Below the pieces are notes generated by a model, which was not told the DNA's origin, ran no database searches, and worked only from the letters and a program-made list of their open reading frames with translations. Made by a program: the position numbers and the translations under genes. This document shows, in pieces, positions 1 to 8,229 of a stretch of 64,000 bases of DNA; positions within the stretch are counted from its first letter, which is position 1; each line of letters starts with the position of its first letter. Source of the stretch: Hymenobacter ruricola (GTDB lineage Bacteria > Bacteroidota > Bacteroidia > Cytophagales > Hymenobacteraceae); the NCBI RefSeq assembly GCF_015694525.1, contig NZ_JADQDM010000018.1:1-64000 (forward strand). The letters are read 5' to 3'.

Positions 1-101
1 CGTCATGCAGAGCGTCAGCGAAGCATCTTTACCGCAACAGTAACTCCTTTTAATTGGATTACTACAGCGGTAAAGATGCTTCGCTGACGCTCTGCATGAC
101 G
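1..101. repeat. Long palindromic intergenic repeat, family A
   Basis: Positions 1-35 and 67-101 are a perfect 35-bp inverted repeat around a 31-nt AT-rich loop. The arm begins CGTCATGCAGAGCG and ends CATCTTTACCGC. Related arms occur at 8685, 14814 and 18359. This copy has GCGTCAGCG and CTTTACC where others have GCGCAGCG and CTCTACC, and both arms carry the change. The left edge may extend beyond the window. It contains no coding capacity. It could fold as a cruciform or an RNA hairpin; function is unknown. Confidence 0.9.
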
Positions 102-126
102 TTCTGCGAAACCTTATGCGGCGGCC

Positions 127-351
127 CTAGTGGCCGCCGCCGTACGACGGCTTGTCGAGCTCCGGCTTGTCGAGGTTGCGGTTGGGGTGGCGCAGGCCAG
201 CGTCGATGGCCTCCTGCTCCAGGCGGGCCTGGGTGGCCTCGTCGAGGTCGTTTACCGGCAGGTCGCCGGTGCCTTTGGGCAGGCCTTCGCCGGCAGGGGC
301 GCCGTGGTTTTCGCCGGATTGCTGGTTGGTGTTATTGCTTTTGTAGGGCAT
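127..351 (-). CDS. Small hydrophilic hypothetical protein (74 aa)
   Basis: I do not recognise a family. The 74-residue product has no signal peptide or membrane segment. It is rich in Asn, Asp, Glu, Gly and Pro and looks largely disordered. A short Asp/Glu/Ala/Arg/Gln stretch in the middle (about residues 34-50) could form one helix. It ends in a Gly-rich tail with a final His. The ATG at 351 is the only sensible start. It lies 63 nt downstream of another acidic, disordered protein on the same strand (415-915), and the two may be co-transcribed. Real-gene status rests on protein-like composition and on its fit between a repeat and the neighbour. Confidence 0.55.
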   Translation of the reverse strand: MPYKSNNTNQQSGENHGAPAGEGLPKGTGDLPVNDLDEATQARLEQEAIDAGLRHPNRNLDKPELDKPSYGGGH

Positions 352-414
352 GGTGACGGAAGTTAGAATGTGGAAAATGGAAGGATTCTTACTTCGGCTC
401 CGGGCAGCCGGGCC

Positions 415-915
415 TTATTGGTCGATGGCCGAGTCGGAGGCGTTGGGGTCGTTGAGTTCGGCGTTGGTATCGGTGCCGGTGATGGGCGGAATGGGGCGGG
501 GCTCCATCTGGCCCATGCCCACGCGGGAGTTGGGGTTCAACATCTCGTCCACGCCGGGGCGCCGGTCGTGGGCGTCGAGCTCGTCCACGGGGCGGCCCGA
601 GGGGATGATGGAATCGAGGCCGTCATCGTCGGGCAGGTCCTGGTTTTCGCGGCCGGCGCGGCCTTCGTCGTTCGAGCGAATGTTGTCGGGCGGCGGGGCC
701 ATGGAGTCGGCGGTTTCGTTCACGCCTAGCGCGGTTTCGCCGCCGGCCGTATCGGAGCCGTATCCTTCCTTGCCTTCGCGGTTGCCGAAGCCGCCGCGGG
801 CCGCCTCGTTCTTGGGCGGGTCGGCGTTGGGGATGTGGTGGCCGGCCTCCATCTCTTCGTTGGTGGTGTCGTCGTTGATGACGCGGATGGGGCGGTTGTT
901 GGGGTCAATGGCCAT
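415..915 (-). CDS. Acidic, intrinsically disordered hypothetical protein (166 aa)
   Basis: No known domain is visible. The 166 residues are dominated by Asp, Glu, Asn, Gly and Pro, with almost no hydrophobic core and no signal peptide, so the protein is probably cytosolic and disordered. Composition resembles hydrophilin or stress-associated proteins, but that is only a resemblance. The ATG at 915 opens MAIDPNNRPIRVINDD, the only stretch likely to be ordered. The opposite strand is also open across most of this interval, but its products are Arg/Ser/Pro-rich, as expected for a shadow. It is followed on the same strand by the 74-residue protein at 127-351. Confidence 0.65.
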   Translation of the reverse strand: MAIDPNNRPIRVINDDTTNEEMEAGHHIPNADPPKNEAARGGFGNREGKEGYGSDTAGGETALGVNETADSMAPPPDNIRSNDEGRAGRENQDLPDDDGLDSIIPSGRPVDELDAHDRRPGVDEMLNPNSRVGMGQMEPRPIPPITGTDTNAELNDPNASDSAIDQ

Positions 916-1064
916 TATGTTGAGGGGATGAGGGTACGAGGAAGAGGGTAGCAGAGCGGAAGCAGCGTAGAAGAAGGTGTACTTTGGTTCAGCCTTTTGG
1001 GTTGCCCCGGCTCCGCCGCTCCCGTCTCCCCATCTCCCTGCCTTCCCTTCTCCCTCTCAGCATC

Positions 1065-1313
1065 ATGTGGACTGAAACTGACAACAGCCTGCGCCGCAGC
1101 TTCCGCTTTGCCGATTTCAAAACGGCTTTTGCCTTCCTCACCGAGGTGGCCGCCGAGGCCGAGCGCCTCGACCATCACCCCTGGTTCAGCAACGAGTACA
1201 ACGCGGTGGAATTTCGCCTGCGCACCCACGACGCCGGCAACACCGTGACCAAGCGCGACCACCGCCTAGCCGCGGCAATCGACGCCGTGGCGGCGCGCTA
1301 CACTTTTCGCTAA
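1065..1313 (+). CDS. 4a-hydroxytetrahydrobiopterin dehydratase (PCD/DCoH family)
   Basis: The enzyme dehydrates 4a-hydroxytetrahydropterin, recycling the pterin cofactor used by aromatic amino acid hydroxylases. The 82-residue product has the family core: His37-His38-Pro39, then WFSNEYNAVEF, then the THDAGNTVTKRDHRLA segment with the third His. Length is normal for a single-domain cytosolic PCD. The frame is open upstream to 984, but residues encoded there are low-complexity Leu/Pro/Ser. The ATG at 1065 begins at the usual family N-terminus, so I use it. No phenylalanine hydroxylase gene is nearby. Bacteroidota often carry the gene alone. Confidence 0.88.
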   Translation: MWTETDNSLRRSFRFADFKTAFAFLTEVAAEAERLDHHPWFSNEYNAVEFRLRTHDAGNTVTKRDHRLAAAIDAVAARYTFR

Positions 1314-1353
1314 GGGCAGTGCGTGAGGCAGCAGTCTCTGAGTAGAAATACCT

Positions 1354-1791
1354 TTAACTGGTGCCGAGCAGTCCGACCAGCACCATACCGACAGTTAGAA
1401 GCCCTGCTAGTGCCAACGCCCAATAACTCCTCGTCTGGTCAAGCTCCTGAATGAACAGGAAGCGCTTTGGGTTATTGGCGTCATAACGCAACAAGGCATA
1501 TGAATCATCAAAAAACTCGACCTTGTCAGCAAAGAGCATTGTACGGGTATCAAAGAACCATTCTGTGCTCACGCTCTCTCCTTCGATAACCGAACCGGTC
1601 AGCGTTGTGAAACGGACTTTAGGAATTAAATAAGTGCCGTTGCGACCGCGGGAAACCTTTCGCTGACTAACAATGACGCCTTCTTGTTCTATTCCATTTC
1701 GCAGAAGCGTTGAGGCTAGTTTGATTTCATCAAACACGGCGTACGCGACGCTGCCGGGCAAGCATGCAACCAGAAACGCCAGCCAAGTCAT
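1354..1791 (-). CDS. Small two-TM membrane protein, DUF3592-like
   Basis: The 145-residue product starts with a hydrophobic segment (residues 1-19, MTWLAFLVACLPGSVAYAV). A mixed beta-rich extracytoplasmic part of about 95 residues follows, and a second hydrophobic segment lies near the C-terminus. This TM-domain-TM layout, with a region reading GVIVSQRKVSRGRNGTYLIPKVRF, resembles DUF3592 proteins, whose function is unknown. The ATG at 1791 is preferred over an in-frame TTG at 1809. Base composition is visibly lower in GC than the neighbours, which could mean recent acquisition. The family call is a judgement from pattern, not from a search. Confidence 0.6.
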   Translation of the reverse strand: MTWLAFLVACLPGSVAYAVFDEIKLASTLLRNGIEQEGVIVSQRKVSRGRNGTYLIPKVRFTTLTGSVIEGESVSTEWFFDTRTMLFADKVEFFDDSYALLRYDANNPKRFLFIQELDQTRSYWALALAGLLTVGMVLVGLLGTS

Positions 1792-1948
1792 TATTTTATA
1801 GTTTATCAAGCACTAGCAAAGAGAAGGATGCATACAATCATCTTTCTCGGCCACAAGATACTGTTGCAATAATGCGGCCGTGCAGATACGAAGTTTATTC
1901 GCTCTCATGCCAAAGCTTTGAGTCACGGTATTGGCTTAGCCAACCCGC

Positions 1949-1956
1949 TACCTTTG
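1949..1956 (+). promoter_or_regulatory. Bacteroidota -7 box (TACCTTTG) of rsmI
   Basis: TACCTTTG is a perfect match to the Bacteroidota -7 consensus TAnnTTTG. Only 4 nt (CGCC) separate it from the rsmI ATG at 1961. A TTG at 1931-1933 lies 15 nt upstream of the box, closer than the usual -33 spacing. If transcription starts the usual few bases downstream of the box, the rsmI transcript would be leaderless or nearly so. Confidence 0.55.
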
Positions 1957-1960
1957 CGCC

Positions 1961-2731
1961 ATGCCCAACACGGTTCTGTACCTCGTGCCCACGCCCATCG
2001 GCAATCTGGAAGACATCACCCTGCGGGCCATCCGCGTGCTGGGCGAGGTGGGCACGGTGCTCTGCGAAGACACCCGCACCAGCGGCCGCCTGATGCAGCA
2101 CCTGGGCCTGAAAAAGCCGCTCCTCTCCTACCACCTGCACAACGAGCACCAGCAGGTGCCGCGCCTGCTGGCCCGGCTGGAGCAGGGCGAAACCATGGCG
2201 CTGGTATCGGATGCCGGCACGCCCGGAATTTCCGACCCCGGGTTTCTGTTGGTGCGCGAGTGCCTGGCGCGCGGCCTGGGCGTGGAATGCCTGCCGGGCC
2301 CCACGGCGTTTGTGCCGGCGCTGCTGAAATCCGGTTTCGGGGCCGAGCGGTTTACGTTTGAAGGGTTTTTGCCAGTGAAAAAGGGCCGGCAGACGCGCCT
2401 GCAACAGCTCGCTTCGGAAACCCGCACCATGATTTTTTACGAGTCGCCGCACCGCATCGTGAAAACGTTGGGCCAGTTGGCCGAGGTGCTGGGGGCCGAG
2501 CGGCCGGCGTCAGTCAGCCGCGAATTGACGAAATTGTTTGAAGAAACCGTGACCGGCACGCTGGCCAGCCTGGAGGCTGATTTCGCGGCCCGTCCTAGCA
2601 TTAAAGGAGAAATTGTCGTTGTCGTCGAAGGAAATACTGCCCCGCTCGCCCGCGAGCCCCGCCCCGGCCGCGAAGACCGAACCCGCCGCCCCGACGACGA
2701 TGCCGATGACGACCTCGACGGCGGGGACTAG
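1961..2731 (+). CDS. rsmI: 16S rRNA (cytidine(1402)-2'-O)-methyltransferase
   Basis: RsmI methylates the ribose of C1402 in the decoding centre of 16S rRNA, using SAM. The 256-residue protein starts with LYLVPTPIGNLEDITLRA and carries the tetrapyrrole-methylase fold motifs LCEDTRTSGRLM, LVSDAGTPGISDPG and LPGPTAFVPAL. FYESPHRI follows in the second half. After the expected end of the fold (near VVVVEG) there is an acidic 30-residue tail ending DDDADDDLDGGD, which overlaps the start of lnt in another frame. The ATG at 1961 sits 4 nt after a -7 promoter box. It is probably co-transcribed with lnt. Confidence 0.97.
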   Translation: MPNTVLYLVPTPIGNLEDITLRAIRVLGEVGTVLCEDTRTSGRLMQHLGLKKPLLSYHLHNEHQQVPRLLARLEQGETMALVSDAGTPGISDPGFLLVRECLARGLGVECLPGPTAFVPALLKSGFGAERFTFEGFLPVKKGRQTRLQQLASETRTMIFYESPHRIVKTLGQLAEVLGAERPASVSRELTKLFEETVTGTLASLEADFAARPSIKGEIVVVVEGNTAPLAREPRPGREDRTRRPDDDADDDLDGGD

Positions 2732-4391
2732 CGCCCTGTTTCGCCTGCGCACCCCGGTGCTGGGCGCCCTGCTGCTGAGCAGCGGCTGGACGCCGTGGCC
2801 CACGGCCTGGCTGGTGCCGCTGCTGCTCATTGCCTGGGTGCCCTACCTCGTGCTGGAGCGCAAGCTCACGCTGGAAGGCGCCCGCAAAGGCCGCGTGTTT
2901 GCCAGTACCTACCTCATGCTGGTGCTCTGGAACGCCCTCACCACCTGGTGGGTTAGCTATGCGCAGCTGGCGGCCGGCATTGCCGCCGTGGTGCTGAATG
3001 CGCTGCTCATGTGCCTGCCGCTCATGGCATTCCGCCAAACCAAAAAGCGGCTGGGCAACCGTTGGGGCTACCTCTCGCTGCCCATTTACTGGATTGCCTT
3101 CGAGCAACTGCACCTGCACTGGGACCTCACCTGGCCCTGGCTCACGCTGGGCAACGGCTTCGCGGCGGCGCCCGGCTGGGTGCAGTGGTACGAGTACACC
3201 GGCTTTTTGGGCGGCAGCGTGTGGGTGTGGGTGGTGAATCTGCTGCTGTTCCAATTCTTGTTGCACTGGCAACACCTGAAGGCGCAGCAGCCCGATAATT
3301 CGCTGGCGGTAAGCCATTTTCAAGTTGGAAACCGGTTTCGCTGGGCATATTGGGCATGGTTGGCCATTCTGGCGCCAACGGCTCTTTCCCTGGCCATTGG
3401 CAAGAACTACCAGGAAAAAGGCGCGACGACCGAAGTCATCGTGGTGCAACCTAACCTCGACCCCTACGTGGAGAAGTTTGAGGGCGGCCCTCAGTTTGTG
3501 CCCTACGACGAGCAGCTGACGCGCCTGATGAACTTGTCGGAACAGAAAATGACCCCCGAAACCAAGCTCATCCTGTGGCCCGAAACCGCCCTGGAAGAAA
3601 CCTATTGGGAAAACACGATGGAAAGCCACCCCAAAATCCGGCGCGTGCGCGCCTGGCTGGCGCGACATCCCGGCGTGGCCCTGCTCACGGGCATCACCAC
3701 CGTCAACTCCTACCCCAGCCAGGAAGCCGCCAGCGCCACCGCCCGCCACCGCGACGACGTGGGCTACTACGACATCTTTAATGCCGCCGCCTACTTCGCC
3801 GATGCCAGTGCGCCCGTGGCCATCTACCACAAGTCGCGGCTGGTGCCGGGCGTGGAGAAAATTCCGCCCATCCTCAGCAGCGTGCTCAAAAACATTGACT
3901 TGGGCGGCTTTGTGGGCTCGTACGGTAGTCAGGCCGAGCGCACAGTATATGCCGCGCCGGCCAACGCCCCGGCCCTGCGCGTGGCCCCCATCATCTGTTA
4001 TGAGTCCATTTATGGGGATTTTGTGGGCGAGTACGCCCACAACGGCGCCACACTGCTGGGCCTCGTCACCAACGATGCGTGGTGGCACGACTCGCCCGGC
4101 TACCGGCAGCTGCTGAGCTACGGCCAGCTGCGCTGCATCGAAACCCGGCGCGACCTGGCCCGCTCTGCCAACACCGGCTTCACCGGCTTCATCAACCAGA
4201 AAGGCGAAATCACGCAGCGCGAAACGGCCTGGGTGCCCACGGCCAGCCGCGCCACCGTGCACCTGAATACGGAGACAACTTTTTACGTCCGTTTCGGCGA
4301 GCTGATTGGGCGCGGGGCGCAGATTGCGGCGGTGCTGTTGTTGGTAGTGGCTATAGTGGTGGGCTGGCGCCGGAAGCAGCCAGCGGTGTAG
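2700..4391 (+). CDS. lnt: Apolipoprotein N-acyltransferase
   Basis: Lnt adds the third acyl chain to the N-terminal Cys of lipoproteins in the inner membrane. The product (563 aa from ATG 2700) has about six N-terminal hydrophobic segments and then a nitrilase-type domain opening VIVVQPNLDPYVEKF. The expected catalytic landmarks are visible: Glu in LILWPETALEE, Lys in YHKSRLVPGVEK, and Cys in PIICYESIYGDF. A last TM segment precedes the RRKQ C-terminus. The frame is open back to a TTG at 2613, all inside rsmI. ATG 2700 or 2706 gives a normal N-terminus, with a 26-32 nt overlap. Lipoproteins in this window are plausible substrates. Confidence 0.95.
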   Translation: MPMTTSTAGTSALFRLRTPVLGALLLSSGWTPWPTAWLVPLLLIAWVPYLVLERKLTLEGARKGRVFASTYLMLVLWNALTTWWVSYAQLAAGIAAVVLNALLMCLPLMAFRQTKKRLGNRWGYLSLPIYWIAFEQLHLHWDLTWPWLTLGNGFAAAPGWVQWYEYTGFLGGSVWVWVVNLLLFQFLLHWQHLKAQQPDNSLAVSHFQVGNRFRWAYWAWLAILAPTALSLAIGKNYQEKGATTEVIVVQPNLDPYVEKFEGGPQFVPYDEQLTRLMNLSEQKMTPETKLILWPETALEETYWENTMESHPKIRRVRAWLARHPGVALLTGITTVNSYPSQEAASATARHRDDVGYYDIFNAAAYFADASAPVAIYHKSRLVPGVEKIPPILSSVLKNIDLGGFVGSYGSQAERTVYAAPANAPALRVAPIICYESIYGDFVGEYAHNGATLLGLVTNDAWWHDSPGYRQLLSYGQLRCIETRRDLARSANTGFTGFINQKGEITQRETAWVPTASRATVHLNTETTFYVRFGELIGRGAQIAAVLLLVVAIVVGWRRKQPAV

Positions 4392-4498
4392 AGACGCAAT
4401 ACGTTGCGTCTCCTCGTTGAACGCCCTATTAGAACGACCAAAACCGCGCATACTAAACAACATCAGCAACGGGGAGACGCGAAGGGTCGCGTCTCTAC
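4388..4498. repeat. Composite inverted repeat between lnt and IMPase genes
   Basis: GTAGAGACGC at 4388-4397 pairs with GCGTCTCTAC at 4489-4498. Each outer arm also has its own local hairpin: GAGACGCAA/TTGCGTCTC on the left, and GGAGACGCGA/TCGCGTCTC on the right. The element begins inside the last codons of lnt and fills the gap before the next gene. A lone half-copy (GTAGAGACGTAG) is seen at about 61764, at the end of another gene. Confidence 0.75.
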
Positions 4499-4515
4499 AT
4501 CGTTCTCAAACACCT

Positions 4516-5319
4516 ATGCCCCTCGACTTCACCCAACTCTCCCACGACGTAGCGGCCCTGTGCCGCCGCACCGCCGGGTTCATCCGCCAGGAAGCGGCCA
4601 CGTTTGACCGCGCCAAAATTGAGCACAAAGGCCTGCACGACCTCGTGAGCTACGTGGACCAGGAAACCGAGCGCCGCCTCGTGGCCGGCCTGCGCGAGCT
4701 GCTGCCCCAAGCCGGCTTCATCACCGAAGAAGGCACCGCCGGCCCCGACTCGCAAACCGAAGAATTCACCTGGATAATCGACCCGCTCGACGGCACCACC
4801 AACTTCGTGCACGGCCTGCCGGTGTACTCCATCAGCGTGGGTTTGCTGCACGGAACGGAGCTGGCCGTGGGCGTGGTGCACGAGGTGAGCCGCGACGAAA
4901 GCTTCCGGGCCGTGCGCGGCGGCGGGGCGTTTTGCAACGACGCGCCCATCCGCGTCACCGACATTACGGACCTGCACAACTCGCTCATTGCCACGGGCTT
5001 TCCCTACAAAGACTTCGGCAAGATGGAGCCTTTTCTCCAAATTCTCGGCGCATTCATGAACCGCAGCCACGGCGTACGCCGCCTCGGCTCGGCCGCGGTG
5101 GATTTGGCTTACGTGGCCGCCGGGCGCTGCGAAGCCTTTTTTGAATTCAACCTGAACTCCTACGACGTGGCGGCGGGCATTCTGCTGGTGCGCGAGGCCG
5201 GCGGCCACGTCACCCAGTTCCTGACGGATGGCGACCCGCTGTTTGGGCGTGAGGTGGTGGCCAGCAACGGGCACCTGCACGCGCAGGTGCAGGCGGTCAT
5301 CGGCGAGTTCTGGCAGTAG
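4516..5319 (+). CDS. Inositol monophosphatase family protein (SuhB-like)
   Basis: The protein is a Mg-dependent, Li-sensitive type phosphatase that cleaves inositol-1-phosphate or a related phosphate ester. The 267 residues show the metal-site motifs in order: Glu71 in ITEEGTAG, IDPLDGTTNF with Asp89 and Asp92, and the C-terminal NSYDVAAGILLVREAGG with the third-metal Asp. Length is typical. The frame is open from 4417, but the first 33 codons are the inverted repeat at 4388-4498, so ATG 4516 is the real start. It follows lnt on the same strand, separated by the repeat. The physiological substrate cannot be read from sequence. Confidence 0.93.
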   Translation: MPLDFTQLSHDVAALCRRTAGFIRQEAATFDRAKIEHKGLHDLVSYVDQETERRLVAGLRELLPQAGFITEEGTAGPDSQTEEFTWIIDPLDGTTNFVHGLPVYSISVGLLHGTELAVGVVHEVSRDESFRAVRGGGAFCNDAPIRVTDITDLHNSLIATGFPYKDFGKMEPFLQILGAFMNRSHGVRRLGSAAVDLAYVAAGRCEAFFEFNLNSYDVAAGILLVREAGGHVTQFLTDGDPLFGREVVASNGHLHAQVQAVIGEFWQ

Positions 5320-5337
5320 AACAGGAGTTCGTCAGAC

Positions 5338-5423
5338 CGTCATGTCGAGCTGGTCGAGACATCTCGCCGCGGAAAACTGATTACTTACTGCATGCGAGAT
5401 GTCTCGACCAGCTCGACATGACG
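5338..5423. repeat. Long palindromic intergenic repeat, family B
   Basis: Positions 5338-5367 and 5394-5423 form a perfect 30-bp inverted repeat around a 26-nt loop. The arm starts CGTCATGTCGAGC and ends GAGACATCTCGC. It shares the GTCATG outer end with family A but has a different inner end (ACATCTCGC instead of CATCTCTACCGC). Another member lies at 41771-41861. It sits just downstream of the IMPase stop and may act as an RNA hairpin at the 3' end of that transcript. Confidence 0.88.
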
Positions 5424-5466
5424 TTTAACCCGCAAACTTTTCTCTTCGCAACGTAGTTTTTCCCCC

Positions 5467-5676
5467 ATGCTGCTGGTTCTTACTTCCGTCGAAATTCAGT
5501 ATTTCCTGATTGCCGCCCTGTTTGCGGCGGCGGCATTCTACGTGGGCCGCATCTTCTGGCGCGCTTTCTTTAGCAAAACGGCGGCGGGCTGCGCCAAGGG
5601 CTGCGGCGGCGCCTGCGGGCAAATCGATGTGGAAGCCCTGCAACGCACCATCGAACGCCGGGAAACGCGCCGGTAG
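5467..5676 (+). CDS. FeoB-associated-type Cys-rich small membrane protein
   Basis: The 69-residue product has one N-terminal membrane segment (about residues 8-30) followed by a short cytosolic tail with three cysteines at 42, 46 and 50 (GCAKGCGGACG). This Cys-x3-Cys-x3-Cys Gly-rich pattern after a single TM is typical of the small Cys-rich proteins often found next to the ferrous iron transporter FeoB. A metal-relay or stabilising role has been suggested for them. No feoA or feoB is present in this window, so the link to iron is by family resemblance only. A family of GC-rich terminators starts 33 nt after its stop. Confidence 0.72.
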   Translation: MLLVLTSVEIQYFLIAALFAAAAFYVGRIFWRAFFSKTAAGCAKGCGGACGQIDVEALQRTIERRETRR

Positions 5677-5708
5677 CGCCGGCTCCGTTCTATTGCCCCG
5701 AGTATAAC

Positions 5709-5756
5709 CCGCCCCCGCCCTGGCTCCATGTAGCCGGAGCGGGGGCGGTGAGTTTT
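5709..5756 (+). terminator. GC-rich rho-independent-like terminator
   Basis: A 17-bp stem (5709-5725 with 5732-5748, two mismatches) with a short ATG-containing loop is followed by TGAGTTTT. The stem core is CCGCCCCCGC / GCGGGGGCGG. It is placed right after the small Cys-rich membrane protein gene. Its sequence is closely related to the terminator at 8230. Confidence 0.72.
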
Positions 5757-5953
5757 CGGCCCCGCGCATTTTTTGCCATTCTTCCGCCGCCAATGACGGT
5801 AGCCCTCAAACCAACAGGACTTAACCAATTAACACATAATATGCTAAATAGGCGAGGGCATTAATGTAATATAATGTTTTTTACCGGCCCACCTTACGAC
5901 CTTTGAATGCTTCCCTCATTTTCCTCTTTTTATATTTTTTCTCGCTTCATTCT

Positions 5954-8170
5954 ATGCGAAATCTTTTACTGTTCCTGATAACCATTCTGCTGCTGGGCGC
6001 CAGCCCCACCTGGGCCATGCGCCCGCTGTCCAGCGTGGTCGTGCCCAGCGGCACCACTACGACCTTCACCGGGGCGCCCAACCGGGGCACCGGGGCCGTG
6101 ACCACCTACAACAACAACTTTTACCAGAGCATCGAAATCCTAAGCGGCGGCGTGGGCGTGTTCAACGACGGCGAGAACGTGGGCGAGCTGATTGTGCGCA
6201 CGGGCGGCACCGTGCGCTTCGGGGTCAACGGAGAAATCAGCTCAGCCAACCCCAACATCAACTCGTCGGCCACCAACAACCTGACGCTGGAGCCGGGGGC
6301 CATTGTGCAGCTGGCCAATCCCAACGGCCTGCCCTTTGCCACGGGCTACTACAACGCCAACAACCCGAACGACAGTTTTGGTAATGGCAACGGCCCTGCC
6401 TTACCCTACAACATCACGGGCGTGGACGGGGCGTACTACACCTTCCAGGGTAGCGCCGCCCAAACCACCACTGCGCCGGCCGATGCCGCGCGCGGCGGCG
6501 GCACCAGGACCACGGCCAGCGGCATCGCCCTGCCCGGCACGGTAGCCCGGCTCAGCTTCAGCAACAACGGGGGCTTTAACGCTACCGTGACGGTGACCAA
6601 CAACACCAGCGTCACGCAGGAGCTGCACGTTGTGTCTGGCCGGGTGATAGTGGCTTCGGGGGCCACGCTCAGCACCGTGAGCACCAGTACCAGCACCACC
6701 GTTCTCGATTACAACAGCAGCAATGGCGGCGGCAGCGTGGAGGGCCCGGGCACCTTCGCCATCCAGCGCTACATCGACGGCAGCCTCAACAGCGGCACCG
6801 GCTACCGCCACCTCGCCGTGCCCCTGACCAACGCCACAGTGGCCAGCTTCGCCAACGGCAGCTTTACGCCCCGGGTGAATGCCGCCTACAACAGCAACCC
6901 CACCCTGCCCGCCGCCAGCTTCCCCACCGTGTTTAGCTACGACGAAACCAAGGTGGGCGGTGGCGTGGGCCCCGTGGGCTTCGACCAGGGCTGGCAGTCG
7001 CCGGCCGCCCTCACCGACGCCCTTACCCTGGGCCGGGGCTACACCGTGAACATGCCTCCCACCTCCGCCACCGGAGCCACGCTCACCTTCGTGGGCACGC
7101 CCAGCAACCAGGGCGCCCAGTTTAACAGCCTGGGCCATACCACCGCCAACGGCGGCTACCACCTGCTGGGCAATCCCTTTGGCGCCCCCCTCGACTGGAA
7201 CAACGTGGTGAGCAGCGGCACCTTCTACGGCGGCCTGGCTACCGCTCTCTACGTGTTTAAGAGCAACGGCCAGTATGCCGGCAGCTACACCACCTACGTG
7301 CCAGCCGCCCCCAGTAACACCGGCACCAACGTCGTGCCGATGGGCCAGGCGTTCTTCGTTTATAACCCCACCGTGGGCAGCCAGGGCCGCGTTACATTCA
7401 TCCCCAGCCAAACCATCACCAGCTACAGCGCGGCCGTGGCGGGCACCCCCGTGCAGCGCTCTGCCGCCGAAACCCGCACCTACCTCCGCCTGGCGTTGCA
7501 GGATGCCGCCGCCCACGCCCACGAAACGCTGGTGTATTTCGACCCGGCGGCTACCCCCGGCTTCGACCGGCAGTATGATGCCACCTACCTGGCCGGGGCC
7601 GGCCAGCCCGTGTCCGTCAGTACCGAGCAGGGCGGCCAGTCCTACGCCGTCAACGCCCTGCCCACTCTGGGTGCCGCCGACGTAACCGTGCCCCTGCGGC
7701 TGGCGGCCGCCACGGCCGGTACTTATACGCTGCAAGTGGCCGCGCTGGAAAACCTGCCGGCCGGCACCCACGCCTACCTGCTCGACGCTGCCACCGGCCA
7801 GCGCCAGGACCTGGCCACCACGCCCACCGCCAGCGTAACGCTGGCGGCCAACGCCCCGCTCACCAGTCGCTACAGCCTGCTCTTCAGCACCAGCGGCGCC
7901 CTGGCTACCGCCCCCGCCGCGCTGGCCCGGCTGGCCATGCTCTACCCCAACCCCGCGCACGGCACGACGGCCCTATTGCTGCCGGCCGCCCTGCGCGCCG
8001 GCCAGCCCACGCCGGTAGCTATCCTCAACGCCCTTGGCCAGGTGGTGCGCACCGCCACCGCTACCGCCGACGAGTTGGCCCTGCCCCTGGATGGGCTGGC
8101 GGCCGGCCTCTACACCGTGCAAGCCCGCACGGCGGCGGGCACCGTTTCGCGCCGCCTCACCGTAGAATAG
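5954..8170 (+). CDS. Large secreted T9SS type A sorting domain protein
   Basis: This is a cell-surface or secreted protein exported by Sec and then the type IX system. From ATG 5954 the 738-residue product has a clear signal peptide (MRNLLLFLITILLLGASPTWA). A long Thr/Ser/Asn/Gly-rich beta-type region follows, without a domain I can name. It ends in a C-terminal sorting domain of about 80 residues (YPNPAHGTTALLLP, GQVVRTATAT, GLYTVQARTAAGTVSRRL). The frame is open to 5903, but the signal peptide fits ATG 5954. It is monocistronic: a terminator lies upstream at 5709 and a similar one downstream at 8230. A near-match -7 box (GACCTTTG) is at about 5897. The passenger function is unknown; it may be adhesive. 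Confidence 0.9.
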   Translation: MRNLLLFLITILLLGASPTWAMRPLSSVVVPSGTTTTFTGAPNRGTGAVTTYNNNFYQSIEILSGGVGVFNDGENVGELIVRTGGTVRFGVNGEISSANPNINSSATNNLTLEPGAIVQLANPNGLPFATGYYNANNPNDSFGNGNGPALPYNITGVDGAYYTFQGSAAQTTTAPADAARGGGTRTTASGIALPGTVARLSFSNNGGFNATVTVTNNTSVTQELHVVSGRVIVASGATLSTVSTSTSTTVLDYNSSNGGGSVEGPGTFAIQRYIDGSLNSGTGYRHLAVPLTNATVASFANGSFTPRVNAAYNSNPTLPAASFPTVFSYDETKVGGGVGPVGFDQGWQSPAALTDALTLGRGYTVNMPPTSATGATLTFVGTPSNQGAQFNSLGHTTANGGYHLLGNPFGAPLDWNNVVSSGTFYGGLATALYVFKSNGQYAGSYTTYVPAAPSNTGTNVVPMGQAFFVYNPTVGSQGRVTFIPSQTITSYSAAVAGTPVQRSAAETRTYLRLALQDAAAHAHETLVYFDPAATPGFDRQYDATYLAGAGQPVSVSTEQGGQSYAVNALPTLGAADVTVPLRLAAATAGTYTLQVAALENLPAGTHAYLLDAATGQRQDLATTPTASVTLAANAPLTSRYSLLFSTSGALATAPAALARLAMLYPNPAHGTTALLLPAALRAGQPTPVAILNALGQVVRTATATADELALPLDGLAAGLYTVQARTAAGTVSRRLTVE

Positions 8171-8229
8171 GGTAAGCCCGGGTTACTGGTTTTTCGCATC
8201 CTGCATTTTCCTTACCCGTGCGTACAACC

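Noticed and set aside
2601-4469. Long minus-strand frame opposite lnt
   Set aside because: The product is His/Gly/Arg-rich, as usual for the complement of GC-rich genes; lnt has clear catalytic motifs.
4417-4515. Upstream start for the IMPase gene
   Set aside because: The extra residues are encoded by the inverted repeat at 4388-4498, and the family N-terminus fits ATG 4516.
6401-7960. Minus-strand frame of 519 codons opposite the T9SS gene
   Set aside because: Gly/Val/Ala-rich repetitive shadow of the Thr/Ala-rich coding strand. The plus strand has a signal peptide and sorting domain.
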